From the NCBI GenBank assembly GCA_003488525.1, contig DNLG01000117.1:14066-20008 (forward strand): a DNA stretch of 5,943 nt, in the 5' to 3' direction. This document shows, piece after piece, positions 1 through 5,924 of this stretch; position 1 is the stretch's first letter; every line of letters begins with the position of its first letter. This DNA comes from Bacteroidota bacterium. GTDB lineage: Bacteria; Bacteroidota; Ignavibacteria; Kapaibacteriales; Kapaibacteriaceae. Below the pieces are notes generated by a model. That model worked only from the letters and a program-made list of their open reading frames with translations, did no database searches and was not told where the DNA came from. The translations under genes were made by a program, and so were the position numbers.

Positions 1-492
1 ACGGCCGACTCACACGGTCGGCTGTTCTTCATCGAGGTCATGGGACGCCATGCCGGATTCATTGCCATGGACGTCGGCATCGCCTGCGGGGCCGAGTACA
101 TTGCCGTTCCGGAAACCATGACCGACATTGACGAGCTCTACAGACGCATCGTTTCGCAGGGACGCGAGCGCCGCACGGTGGTTATTGTTGGAGAAGGCGA
201 CGAGCTGGGCGGAGCAATGGGCATCAGCAAAGCCATCGAAGAGCGATTCGGTCTCTCCTCGAAGGTTTCCATCCTCGGGCACATTCAGCGAGGGGGCTCT
301 CCGACCGTACGCGACCGTGTGCTTGCCTCTCGTCTTGGCGCGGCGGCCGTTGATGCTTTGCTGGGCGGGCGAACAGACGTGATGATCGGTGAAGTTGCCG
401 GCTCTGTGCGCATGGTACCTCTCGAGGACACCTGGACTACTCGCAAACCTGTCCCGGGATATCTTACTGAACTTTCAACCATCTTGATATGA
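1..492 (+). CDS. pfkA: 6-phosphofructokinase, C-terminal part (5' end outside window)
   Basis: Phosphorylates fructose 6-phosphate to fructose 1,6-bisphosphate, the committed step of glycolysis, in the cytoplasm. The frame is open from base 1, giving 163 residues up to TGA at 490-492. Compared with E. coli PfkA (320 aa) these match about residues 156 to the end, so roughly 155 N-terminal residues, including the nucleotide-binding GGD region, are missing because of the window edge. Sugar-phosphate site motifs are visible: SHxR (local residues 4-7, Arg equivalent to R162), EVMGR (12-16), Glu65 (near E222), and LGHIQRGGSP (92-101, with the H249 and R252 equivalents). The position equivalent to R243 is Lys88. 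The ATP/PPi-discriminating glycines lie outside the window, so phosphoryl-donor preference cannot be read. The stop overlaps the next start (ATGA, 489-492), which suggests translational coupling. Family identity is very secure. Confidence 0.96.
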   Translation, partial: TADSHGRLFFIEVMGRHAGFIAMDVGIACGAEYIAVPETMTDIDELYRRIVSQGRERRTVVIVGEGDELGGAMGISKAIEERFGLSSKVSILGHIQRGGSPTVRDRVLASRLGAAAVDALLGGRTDVMIGEVAGSVRMVPLEDTWTTRKPVPGYLTELSTILI

Positions 493-767
493 ACGTTCCC
501 TTTCTCAGTGTTCTGCAGGTCTTTCAGGTAGAGGGCCTTGTTTCCCTCGGAAAGATGCTGCACCCGGCCACCAACGAGACGGCGAAGAATGAGGACTATG
601 CGCGCTATGTCATCGGCGTGCTCGAAACGCTGAAGCAAAAGACCGAGGGTAATCTCGAAGTCGAGGAACAGCGATTTCTCGACCAGACGCTCTCGCTGTT
701 AAAGCTCAACTTCGTTGAGGTCTTCGGCAATCCAGACGCCCCTTCCACGAGAGATTCACTGGCATGA
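489..767 (+). CDS. DUF1844 domain protein, function unknown
   Basis: This 92-residue protein, probably cytoplasmic, has no signal peptide or membrane segment. It matches the DUF1844 family pattern: a hydrophobic N-terminal helix ending in LG (residues 5-21), a middle helix leading to LKQKTEGNL (48-56), then EE (59-60) and an amphipathic helix with regularly spaced Leu/Phe ending FVEVFG. The KTxGNLxxEE signature is the main reason for the call. No catalytic motif is visible and the family has no settled function. The gene is locked into its neighbours: its ATG overlaps the pfkA stop and its TGA (765-767) overlaps the nadK start, both as ATGA. No Shine-Dalgarno sequence precedes the start, so translation probably depends on ribosomes finishing pfkA. 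Stoichiometric co-expression with PfkA and NAD kinase is inferred. Similar genes occur in Chlorobi, Acidobacteria and deltaproteobacteria, from general knowledge. Confidence 0.85.
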   Translation: MNVPFLSVLQVFQVEGLVSLGKMLHPATNETAKNEDYARYVIGVLETLKQKTEGNLEVEEQRFLDQTLSLLKLNFVEVFGNPDAPSTRDSLA

Positions 768-1633
768 TGCGCCACATCGCGATCATGGCGTATGCTGCCA
801 GGCCCGATGCCATTCGGGGGGTCAGCGTGGCCATTGAGCGCTTTACCGGTGAGGGCATTGAGGTCATCATCAGTCCGTCGATCGCCGACGTGATCAGCCC
901 CGAGCATGCGGCCGCGTGCAAGGTGCGCGAAGCTGAAGAGTTTCGGAAACTGGCCGATATGGTCATCACCTTTGGAGGTGATGGGACACTGCTGTCGGCT
1001 GCGCGGACGATGATTGGGGCGGACGTTCCGATCATGGGCGTGAATGTTGGCAAGCTGGGCTTTCTGGCGGAGTTCTCCATGACGGAGCTCGATGACGCGA
1101 TCGATCGCGTGGTCAGTGGTGCCTATCGCATAGTCGATAGAACAACGCTGGAGGTCAGCTTTGGTAACGTGACGAGCTTTGCCTTGAATGAGGTGCTCGT
1201 GGAGCGTTCATCCAAGGCAAAGATGATCGCTGTCAGGGCATGGGTCGACGACCATCATGTTGCCGACTACCGCGCAGACGGCGTGATCGTTGCCACACCC
1301 ACAGGGTCGACGGCATACTCCCTTGCCGCAGGAGGGCCGATTATCGCCCCATCAACAAACTCCTTCTGCATCACGCCCATTGCACCGCACACACTCACGC
1401 TTCGCCCCCTGATCATTGATGACTCATCGGAGGTGCGACTTGAACTTTACTCTGAGGGAGATCCAGGGCAGGTTGTTGCCGACGGACAGATCCTTGGAAG
1501 CATCTCCGGACGTCAGCCGATCGTTGTGCGGAAGAGTTCGCACCTTGTTAAGCTTGTCAAGCGCGTCGACAGTACGTACTACGATCTTCTGCGTCAGAAG
1601 CTTCTCTGGGCGGTCGATCCGGCAACCAAGTAA
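764..1633 (+). CDS. nadK: NAD kinase (ATP-NAD kinase)
   Basis: Phosphorylates the 2'-OH of the NAD adenosine ribose to make NADP; cytoplasmic. The 289 residues are close to the usual length (E. coli NadK, 292 aa). All family motifs are present in order: GGDGT (71-75, catalytic Asp73), NVGKLGFLAEF (94-104), DRTTLEV (125-131), NE (142-143), ADG (171-173), TPTGSTAYS (178-186), AGGP (189-192), and PIAPHTLTLRP (205-215). It therefore looks intact and active. Start choice: ATGATG allows 764 or 767. I prefer 764 because it overlaps the upstream stop and keeps a GAGAG (749-753) 10 bases upstream. The difference is one Met. NadK is normally regulated by its own product pool; no regulatory site is visible here. 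Together with nadC in the same gene string it links NAD synthesis to NADP formation. Confidence 0.97.
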   Translation: MMRHIAIMAYAARPDAIRGVSVAIERFTGEGIEVIISPSIADVISPEHAAACKVREAEEFRKLADMVITFGGDGTLLSAARTMIGADVPIMGVNVGKLGFLAEFSMTELDDAIDRVVSGAYRIVDRTTLEVSFGNVTSFALNEVLVERSSKAKMIAVRAWVDDHHVADYRADGVIVATPTGSTAYSLAAGGPIIAPSTNSFCITPIAPHTLTLRPLIIDDSSEVRLELYSEGDPGQVVADGQILGSISGRQPIVVRKSSHLVKLVKRVDSTYYDLLRQKLLWAVDPATK

Positions 1634-1647
1634 CCGAAAGTCCCGTC

Positions 1648-3006
1648 GTGCTCAAGCGCGAACTCTCACTCTTTCAGGCCACGGCGATCAATATGATCGA
1701 CATGGTCGGCATCGGTCCGTTTGTAACGGCAGCCTTTGTGGCTGCGACGATGGGCTCGGCAGTGATGGCGCTTCTGGCATGGACGGTTGGTTTTCTGATC
1801 TGTCTTGTTGATGCGAGCGTTTGGAGCGAGCTCGGCGCACGCATGCCCCAGGCAGGGGGCTCGTATGTCTTCCTGCGGGAGTCCTATGGACGTGATCGCT
1901 GGGGACGTCTGATGTCGTTTCTGTTTGTCTGGCAGACGACCTTTCAAGCCCCATTGGTGGTGGCGTCGGCAGCACTGGGATTTATGAAGTACTCGACCTA
2001 TCTGGTTGGCCCCCTCGATGGGGGTGTTAGCCGAAGCTGTGCCGCGGCATTGGTCGTGCTGGTAACGTTTCTTCTCTACCGCCGCATCGGCCAGATCGGT
2101 CGTATCTCGGTTGTCCTCTGGTTCTGCGTGGTCGCAACATTCCTCTGGATCATTGGCTCGGGGCTGCTTTTCGGCAACGTCGGTATGGCGCTGACGGGGT
2201 CACTGACGTTTGCCGATCCGGAAACCACACTCTGGAGTGCGCTTGCCGTGGCAAGCATACCGACGATGTATTCATTCCTCGGCTACTACAACGTCTGCCA
2301 CCTCGGTGCGGAAGTGCGTAACCCGGAAAGGACGATCCCGGCCAGTATGTATCTGTCGATCCTTGGCATCGGTCTTCTTTACCTGCTGTACCAGACTTCG
2401 CTCTTCAGCGTGCTGACGTCGGCCGAGGTTGCCTCATCGGACTTTGTGGTTAGTCTATTCGTTGACCGTCTCTATGGTAGCACTGCCGCACAGGTCGCCA
2501 CCGCTCTTGTGCTGATCGTTGCCGTTAGCTCGCTCTTCAGTCTCATGCTCGGCTATTCCCGCATCCCGTATGCGGCCGCCCGTGATGGCGTGTTCTTCCG
2601 CCTGTTTGAGCGCCTTCACCCCACAGAGAACTTCCCTCACGTATCGCTCCTCATTCTGGCCGGTATCGGAATCGTCTTTACGCTCACGCTCACGTTGGAT
2701 GATACGATCAAGTCGATCATTACCATGCGCGTCTTTACGCAGTTCATCGCCCAGGCGGTGGGTCTTGTGATCCTGCGCCGAAACCTCGGCGCAGCAGCCA
2801 TGCCTTGGCGCATGTGGTTCTATCCCTTGCCGGCTCTGCTGGCGATCATCGCCTGGCTGTGGGTGTTCAGTAGCGTATCTGCGCAGAAGCAGCTCGTTGG
2901 TGTGATCGCCCCGGCCGCTGGCGCTGTGGCCTTTCTCCTGCTGGCCGCCTATCGTCGCACATGGCCGTTCACGTCAGCAGAGGATGTATCCGGGAAAGGG
3001 GCTTGA
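1648..3006 (+). CDS. APC-family amino acid permease-like transporter, substrate unknown
   Basis: Inner-membrane secondary transporter of the APC family, 452 residues. About 12 hydrophobic segments can be seen, roughly at residues 12-34, 37-57, 88-112, 128-144, 149-175, 190-215, 232-255, 280-305, 332-350, 355-377, 389-408 and 415-436. Family markers include the interrupted first helix MVGIGPF (19-25), RMPQAGGSYVFLRESYG (65-81) after TM2, and EVRNPERTIPAS (222-233) after TM6. The usual GSGIF-type sequence in helix 1 reads GIGPF here, so the backbone-binding loop differs from classic amino acid permeases. Start is GTG at 1648 with a weak GAAAG at 1636-1640; the next in-frame ATG (1693) would cut into TM1. 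It follows nadK by 14 bases and precedes ade by one base. Amino acid or amine transport is the family expectation. A purine or NAD-precursor role from context is only speculation. Confidence 0.88.
   Translation: MLKRELSLFQATAINMIDMVGIGPFVTAAFVAATMGSAVMALLAWTVGFLICLVDASVWSELGARMPQAGGSYVFLRESYGRDRWGRLMSFLFVWQTTFQAPLVVASAALGFMKYSTYLVGPLDGGVSRSCAAALVVLVTFLLYRRIGQIGRISVVLWFCVVATFLWIIGSGLLFGNVGMALTGSLTFADPETTLWSALAVASIPTMYSFLGYYNVCHLGAEVRNPERTIPASMYLSILGIGLLYLLYQTSLFSVLTSAEVASSDFVVSLFVDRLYGSTAAQVATALVLIVAVSSLFSLMLGYSRIPYAAARDGVFFRLFERLHPTENFPHVSLLILAGIGIVFTLTLTLDDTIKSIITMRVFTQFIAQAVGLVILRRNLGAAAMPWRMWFYPLPALLAIIAWLWVFSSVSAQKQLVGVIAPAAGAVAFLLLAAYRRTWPFTSAEDVSGKGA
2992..3001 (+). promoter_or_regulatory. 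Shine-Dalgarno site that sets the ade start at 3008
   Basis: The run GGGAAAGGGG ends 6 bases before ATG at 3008. It is the clearest ribosome binding site in the window. It supports 3008 over the in-frame ATG at 2984, which would overlap the permease gene by 23 bases, lack such a site, and add eight residues (MYPGKGLD) encoded by the binding site itself. Confidence 0.7.
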
Positions 3007-3007
3007 T

Positions 3008-4612
3008 ATGACAACACATCGTATCGGCGGCACTATCGTCGATGTTCATACCCGTCGTCTCTATCCCGGCATCATCACGATCGAGGCCGGCCGCATCATA
3101 CAAATCGAGGAGGTTGCACAGGCCCCCTCATCAGGCTACATCGTACCGGGACTGGTCGATGCACATGTTCACATCGAATCGTCAATGCTCGTCCCGTCGG
3201 AGTTTGCCCGTCTTGCAGTTACACACGGCACAGTGGCAACGGTGAGTGACCCTCATGAGATCGGAAATGTCTGCGGCGTCGACGGTGTGCGGTATATGCT
3301 TGCCAGTGCATCGCACGTTCCGTTCACCATCGCCTTCGGTGCGCCATCGTGTGTGCCGGCCACGACCTTCGAAACCGCGGGTGCACAGATCACAGCTGCC
3401 GACATTCGGATGCTGTTCGAGGATGATCGCATTCGATATCTCAGCGAAATGATGAACTGGCCGGGAGTGCTGCACGAAGATCCGATAGTGATGGAGAAGC
3501 TGGCTATCGCTCGCGCGTGCGGACGCGTTGTGGACGGCCATGCGCCGGGACTGCGGGGCGATGACGCTCGCCGGTATGCTGCGCATGGCATCAGTACCGA
3601 CCACGAATGTTTTACCCTGGAAGAGGCGCTCGACAAGATCGCATGCGGAATGAAGATCCTCATCCGTGAGGGGTCGGCGGCCAGGAACTACGATGCACTG
3701 CATCCACTGCTGGGGATGCATCCGCATATGGTGATGTTTTGCTCAGACGATATGCATCCCGACTCGCTTGTTGTCGGACACATCAACCTGCTGGTGCATC
3801 GCTCGCTGGAACGTGGCTACGATGTCTTCGACGTTCTCAGAGCAGCCAGCGTTAATCCGATCGAGCATTACGGCCTGCCGACGGGCATGCTTCGGATCGG
3901 CGATCGCGCAGACTTTCTGGTGGTCGATGACCTGTCGACCTTCCGGGTGATTGAAACATGGATCGAAGGTAGATGTGTAGCCCGCAGCGGGGAGTCTCTG
4001 CTGGAGCATGTTGTGCAGGAGCCGATCAATCACTTTAACCGTCAGCCGATCGATATGGCCGATATCGCCGGGCATGCCATCGGAACGGTCGTCCGCGTGA
4101 TCGTTGCCCACGACGGACAGCTGATCACCTCGGAGCGGCATGTAGCGCTTCCGGCCAATGATGTTCTGAAGCTGGTGGTCGTGAATCGATACTCTCAGCA
4201 GCCGGTTGCCGTTGCCTATGTTTCTTCCTTCGGACTGGCCCGCGGAGCCATTGCCAGTTCGGTGGCGCACGATTCACACAACATCATAGCCGTCGGGTGC
4301 ACTGATGAGGAGATCGTGCATGCCGTTAACGCCGTGATCAATGCCCGGGGTGGTATCAGTGTTGTCGATGAGCATGGCGTGCACGTCCTTGAGCTGCCGG
4401 TGGCCGGTTTGATGAGCACGCTCGACGGGTATGCCGTGGCCCGGCGCTACACGGAGCTTGATGCCATTGCAAAGCACCTCGGATCGTCGTTGCGGGCCCC
4501 TTTCATGACCCTTTCATTTATGGCGCTACTGGTGATACCGCAGCTGAAGCTCAGCGACAAGGGGCTCTTTGATGGCGAACGCTTCGAGTTCACAAGTGTC
4601 GTCGCCTCGTAG
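3008..4612 (+). CDS. ade: Adenine deaminase
   Basis: Amidohydrolase-superfamily enzyme that deaminates adenine to hypoxanthine and ammonia in purine salvage; cytoplasmic. Length is 534 residues from ATG 3008, slightly short of the E. coli enzyme (about 588). An N-terminal beta-sandwich opens with GGTIVDVHTRRLYPG (7-21). The metal centre then appears in order: VDAHVHIESSM (50-60, metal ligands His53 and His55), DPHEIGNV (81-88, with Glu84 in the bridging-ligand position of this family), GHAPG (His178), TDHE (His199) and FCSDDMHPD (244-252, Asp247/248). The C-terminal adenine-deaminase domain is recognisable from AHDSHNIIAVG (420-430) and the following GGISVV. All catalytic positions look intact. 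The gene starts one base after the permease stop and ends 9 bases before nadC. That pairing suggests salvage and PRPP-dependent nucleotide synthesis are co-expressed, which is inference. Confidence 0.95.
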   Translation: MTTHRIGGTIVDVHTRRLYPGIITIEAGRIIQIEEVAQAPSSGYIVPGLVDAHVHIESSMLVPSEFARLAVTHGTVATVSDPHEIGNVCGVDGVRYMLASASHVPFTIAFGAPSCVPATTFETAGAQITAADIRMLFEDDRIRYLSEMMNWPGVLHEDPIVMEKLAIARACGRVVDGHAPGLRGDDARRYAAHGISTDHECFTLEEALDKIACGMKILIREGSAARNYDALHPLLGMHPHMVMFCSDDMHPDSLVVGHINLLVHRSLERGYDVFDVLRAASVNPIEHYGLPTGMLRIGDRADFLVVDDLSTFRVIETWIEGRCVARSGESLLEHVVQEPINHFNRQPIDMADIAGHAIGTVVRVIVAHDGQLITSERHVALPANDVLKLVVVNRYSQQPVAVAYVSSFGLARGAIASSVAHDSHNIIAVGCTDEEIVHAVNAVINARGGISVVDEHGVHVLELPVAGLMSTLDGYAVARRYTELDAIAKHLGSSLRAPFMTLSFMALLVIPQLKLSDKGLFDGERFEFTSVVAS

Positions 4613-4621
4613 ATTTGCGGT

Positions 4622-5506
4622 ATGACCATGATGTATCGACAGCCCATCTTTCCGGTTGACTCTTCCGTGCTGCGGCTGATCCAGTTCGCGCTGCACGAGG
4701 ATATCGGAACGGGCGACATCACCAGCGATTGCTGCATCCCCCATACGGCGCGCGCCTCGGCGAGGTTCATCGTCAAGGAGCATGGCGTGATATGCGGGCT
4801 TCCCATTCTTCCTATCATATTCCGTCAGCTCTCCGACAACGTTCACGTTGACACGCTTGTCGAGGAAGGAAGTGTCTGCGAAGCCGGAACGGTTGTTGCC
4901 AAAGTGGAAGGTCCGGCGCATGCACTACTGAGCGGTGAACGAACGGCACTCAATTTTGTTCAGAGGATGAGTGGCGTGGCCACCAAGACGCGCACGTATG
5001 TCGACGTCATCGAGGGTACCAGCGCACAGGTTCTCGATACGCGTAAGACCATTCCCGGATGGCGGCTGCTTGATAAGTATGCGACAACGATCGGCGGGGC
5101 CCGCAATCACCGGGTCGGTCTTTTCGACATGGTCATGCTGAAGGACAACCATATCTCCGCGTGTGGTGGTATCACGGCGGCGGTGGACCGCGTAATCAGC
5201 GAGTTGCGCTCGCACAAGGCCATCCGCATCGAGGTCGAAGCCCATTCGCTTGATGACGTGGCAGAGGTTCTGCAATGTTCCGGTGTGCACAGGGTGATGT
5301 TCGACAACTTTACGCCTGAGCTGGTTGCGCAGGGTGTGCGAATGGTGGCTCACCGACTCGAAACAGAGGCAAGCGGGAATATCACACTCGTCAACATCCG
5401 TGAATACGCACAGACGGGGGTCGACTACATCAGCGTCGGTGCCATCACTCACAGCGCGGTTGCGCTGGACATCTCCATGAAGTTCGTTTTGCCGCGCACT
5501 CTCTAA
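4622..5506 (+). CDS. nadC: Nicotinate-nucleotide pyrophosphorylase (quinolinate phosphoribosyltransferase)
   Basis: Converts quinolinate and PRPP to nicotinate mononucleotide, CO2 and PPi, the step where de novo NAD synthesis joins the common route; cytoplasmic. The 294 residues are typical. Motifs in order are HEDIGTGDITS (25-35), GERTALNFVQRMSGVAT (105-121), DTRKTIPGWR (139-148), the HR pair at 163-164, MLKDNH (172-177), IEVEAHS (203-209), MFDNF (226-230) and SVGAITHSA (271-279). These cover the Arg, Lys, His, Glu and Asp residues that bind quinolinate and PRPP, so the enzyme looks intact. The start is uncertain by a few residues: ATG at 4622, 4628 and 4631 are all in frame and none has a good Shine-Dalgarno site. 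The usual partners nadA and nadB are not in this window. The stop overlaps by three bases the stop of the opposing HTH gene. Confidence 0.97.
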   Translation: MTMMYRQPIFPVDSSVLRLIQFALHEDIGTGDITSDCCIPHTARASARFIVKEHGVICGLPILPIIFRQLSDNVHVDTLVEEGSVCEAGTVVAKVEGPAHALLSGERTALNFVQRMSGVATKTRTYVDVIEGTSAQVLDTRKTIPGWRLLDKYATTIGGARNHRVGLFDMVMLKDNHISACGGITAAVDRVISELRSHKAIRIEVEAHSLDDVAEVLQCSGVHRVMFDNFTPELVAQGVRMVAHRLETEASGNITLVNIREYAQTGVDYISVGAITHSAVALDISMKFVLPRTL

Positions 5507-5829
5507 CCACGAGGGGGCTGTTTGTGTGATTCGTCCGTCTTGGCCTTCTTTCTTGCTGATCTTGCAATCCCATCGAGCTTGCCGTCGCCGTCTCGCGTAA
5601 CGGAAAAGATGGATGGAAGGGGGCCATCAAGGATGTACGACTTGAGGATAAACTCATACTTGATCGGAAGGTCCAAGGCGTTTATCATGTAGTCGAGGTC
5701 GCGTGCGATTGTCCTCTGGCTGACGTCGAGAAGACGCGCCATATGGCCTGCCGTGACGCGCTGACCATCGGAGAGGTGCTGGAGAATGATCCGTATGCGG
5801 ATCAACATTGGACGAGACATGGACTTCAT
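5503..5829 (-). CDS. Short helix-turn-helix (WYL/DeoR-type N-domain) putative regulator
   Basis: Likely DNA-binding protein of about 108 residues. Counting from ATG at 5829, residues 8-20 form a helix, then VTAGHMARLLDVSQRTIARDL (25-45) is a typical winged helix-turn-helix of the HTH_11 type. LPIKYE and KSYIL (54-67) fit the wing, as in the N-terminal domain of WYL regulators (pattern RTIxRDLxY...LPIxY...YxL). The effector or WYL domain that normally follows is absent. Instead there is a 40-residue tail rich in Lys/Arg (ARSARKKAKTDESHKQPPRG) with no recognised domain. Stand-alone HTH proteins of this size are known in Bacteroidota/Chlorobiota, so it need not be broken. Start is uncertain: ATG at 5829, 5820 or 5808, or TTG at 5847; none has a clear Shine-Dalgarno site. 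It converges on nadC, with stop codons overlapping. Targets are unknown; autoregulation through the upstream dyads is inferred. Confidence 0.72.
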   Translation of the reverse strand: MKSMSRPMLIRIRIILQHLSDGQRVTAGHMARLLDVSQRTIARDLDYMINALDLPIKYEFILKSYILDGPLPSIFSVTRDGDGKLDGIARSARKKAKTDESHKQPPRG

Positions 5830-5854
5830 ACGCTGAACAAACAACAACGATACA

Positions 5855-5869
5855 GTAGCACGATGCTAC
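5855..5869. promoter_or_regulatory. Candidate operator: perfect dyad GTAGCA-CGA-TGCTAC
   Basis: A perfect 6-base inverted repeat (5855-5860 and 5864-5869) is separated by CGA. It lies 26 bases upstream of the ATG at 5829 of the HTH gene and just upstream of the possible TTG start. ACGAT occurs three times around it (5847-5851, 5860-5864, 5868-5872). Size and position suit an operator for a small winged-helix protein, most simply autoregulation. It could instead form a small hairpin in the 5' leader RNA. There is no T-run, so it is not a typical terminator. Confidence 0.4.
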
Positions 5870-5880
5870 GATGTTTACTA

Positions 5881-5924
5881 TGTCATTTAACGTCATACTT
5901 GACGCGTTAGCCCAGAAATCGTCA
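5881..5924. promoter_or_regulatory. Candidate operator cluster with repeated GTCA half-sites
   Basis: CGTCA (5891-5895) and TGACG (5900-5904) form an inverted repeat with a 4-base spacer. It is flanked by a second nested pair, TAACG (5888-5892) and CGTTA (5905-5909). Further direct copies of the half-site are TGTCA (5881-5885) and CGTCA (5920-5924). The direct copies start 10 and 29 bases apart, close to whole helical turns. This suggests protein binding on one DNA face. The words are short, so some of this may be chance. Confidence 0.35.

Noticed and set aside
2984..3007. Upstream ATG at 2984 as the ade start
   Set aside because: It would overlap the permease by 23 bases and place the strong Shine-Dalgarno run inside the coding sequence. 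ATG 3008 has correct spacing and matches the family N-terminus.
3182..3727. 181-codon open frame on the - strand opposite ade
   Set aside because: The + strand here encodes the metal-binding core of adenine deaminase with all motifs. The antisense translation shows no domain pattern and is a by-product of GC-rich codon use.
3743..4270. 175-codon open frame on the - strand opposite ade
   Set aside because: Same situation: it lies entirely inside a convincing gene and its product has no recognisable features.
4925..5452. 175-codon open frame on the - strand opposite nadC
   Set aside because: It overlaps the conserved catalytic core of NadC; the translation is His/Asp/Arg-rich shadow sequence with no motif.
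5507..5600. Rho-independent terminator after nadC
   Set aside because: I looked for a GC-rich stem followed by T-rich sequence on both strands and found no stem of useful length.
5503..5829. NiaR-type NAD repressor
   Set aside because: The HTH type and the nadC neighbour fit, but NiaR has a C-terminal 3H domain with conserved histidines. The tail here is short, basic and lacks it.
5654..5896. 80-codon - strand frame overlapping the HTH gene start
   Set aside because: It overlaps the winged-helix coding region in another frame and shows no domain; the HTH frame has a clear family pattern.
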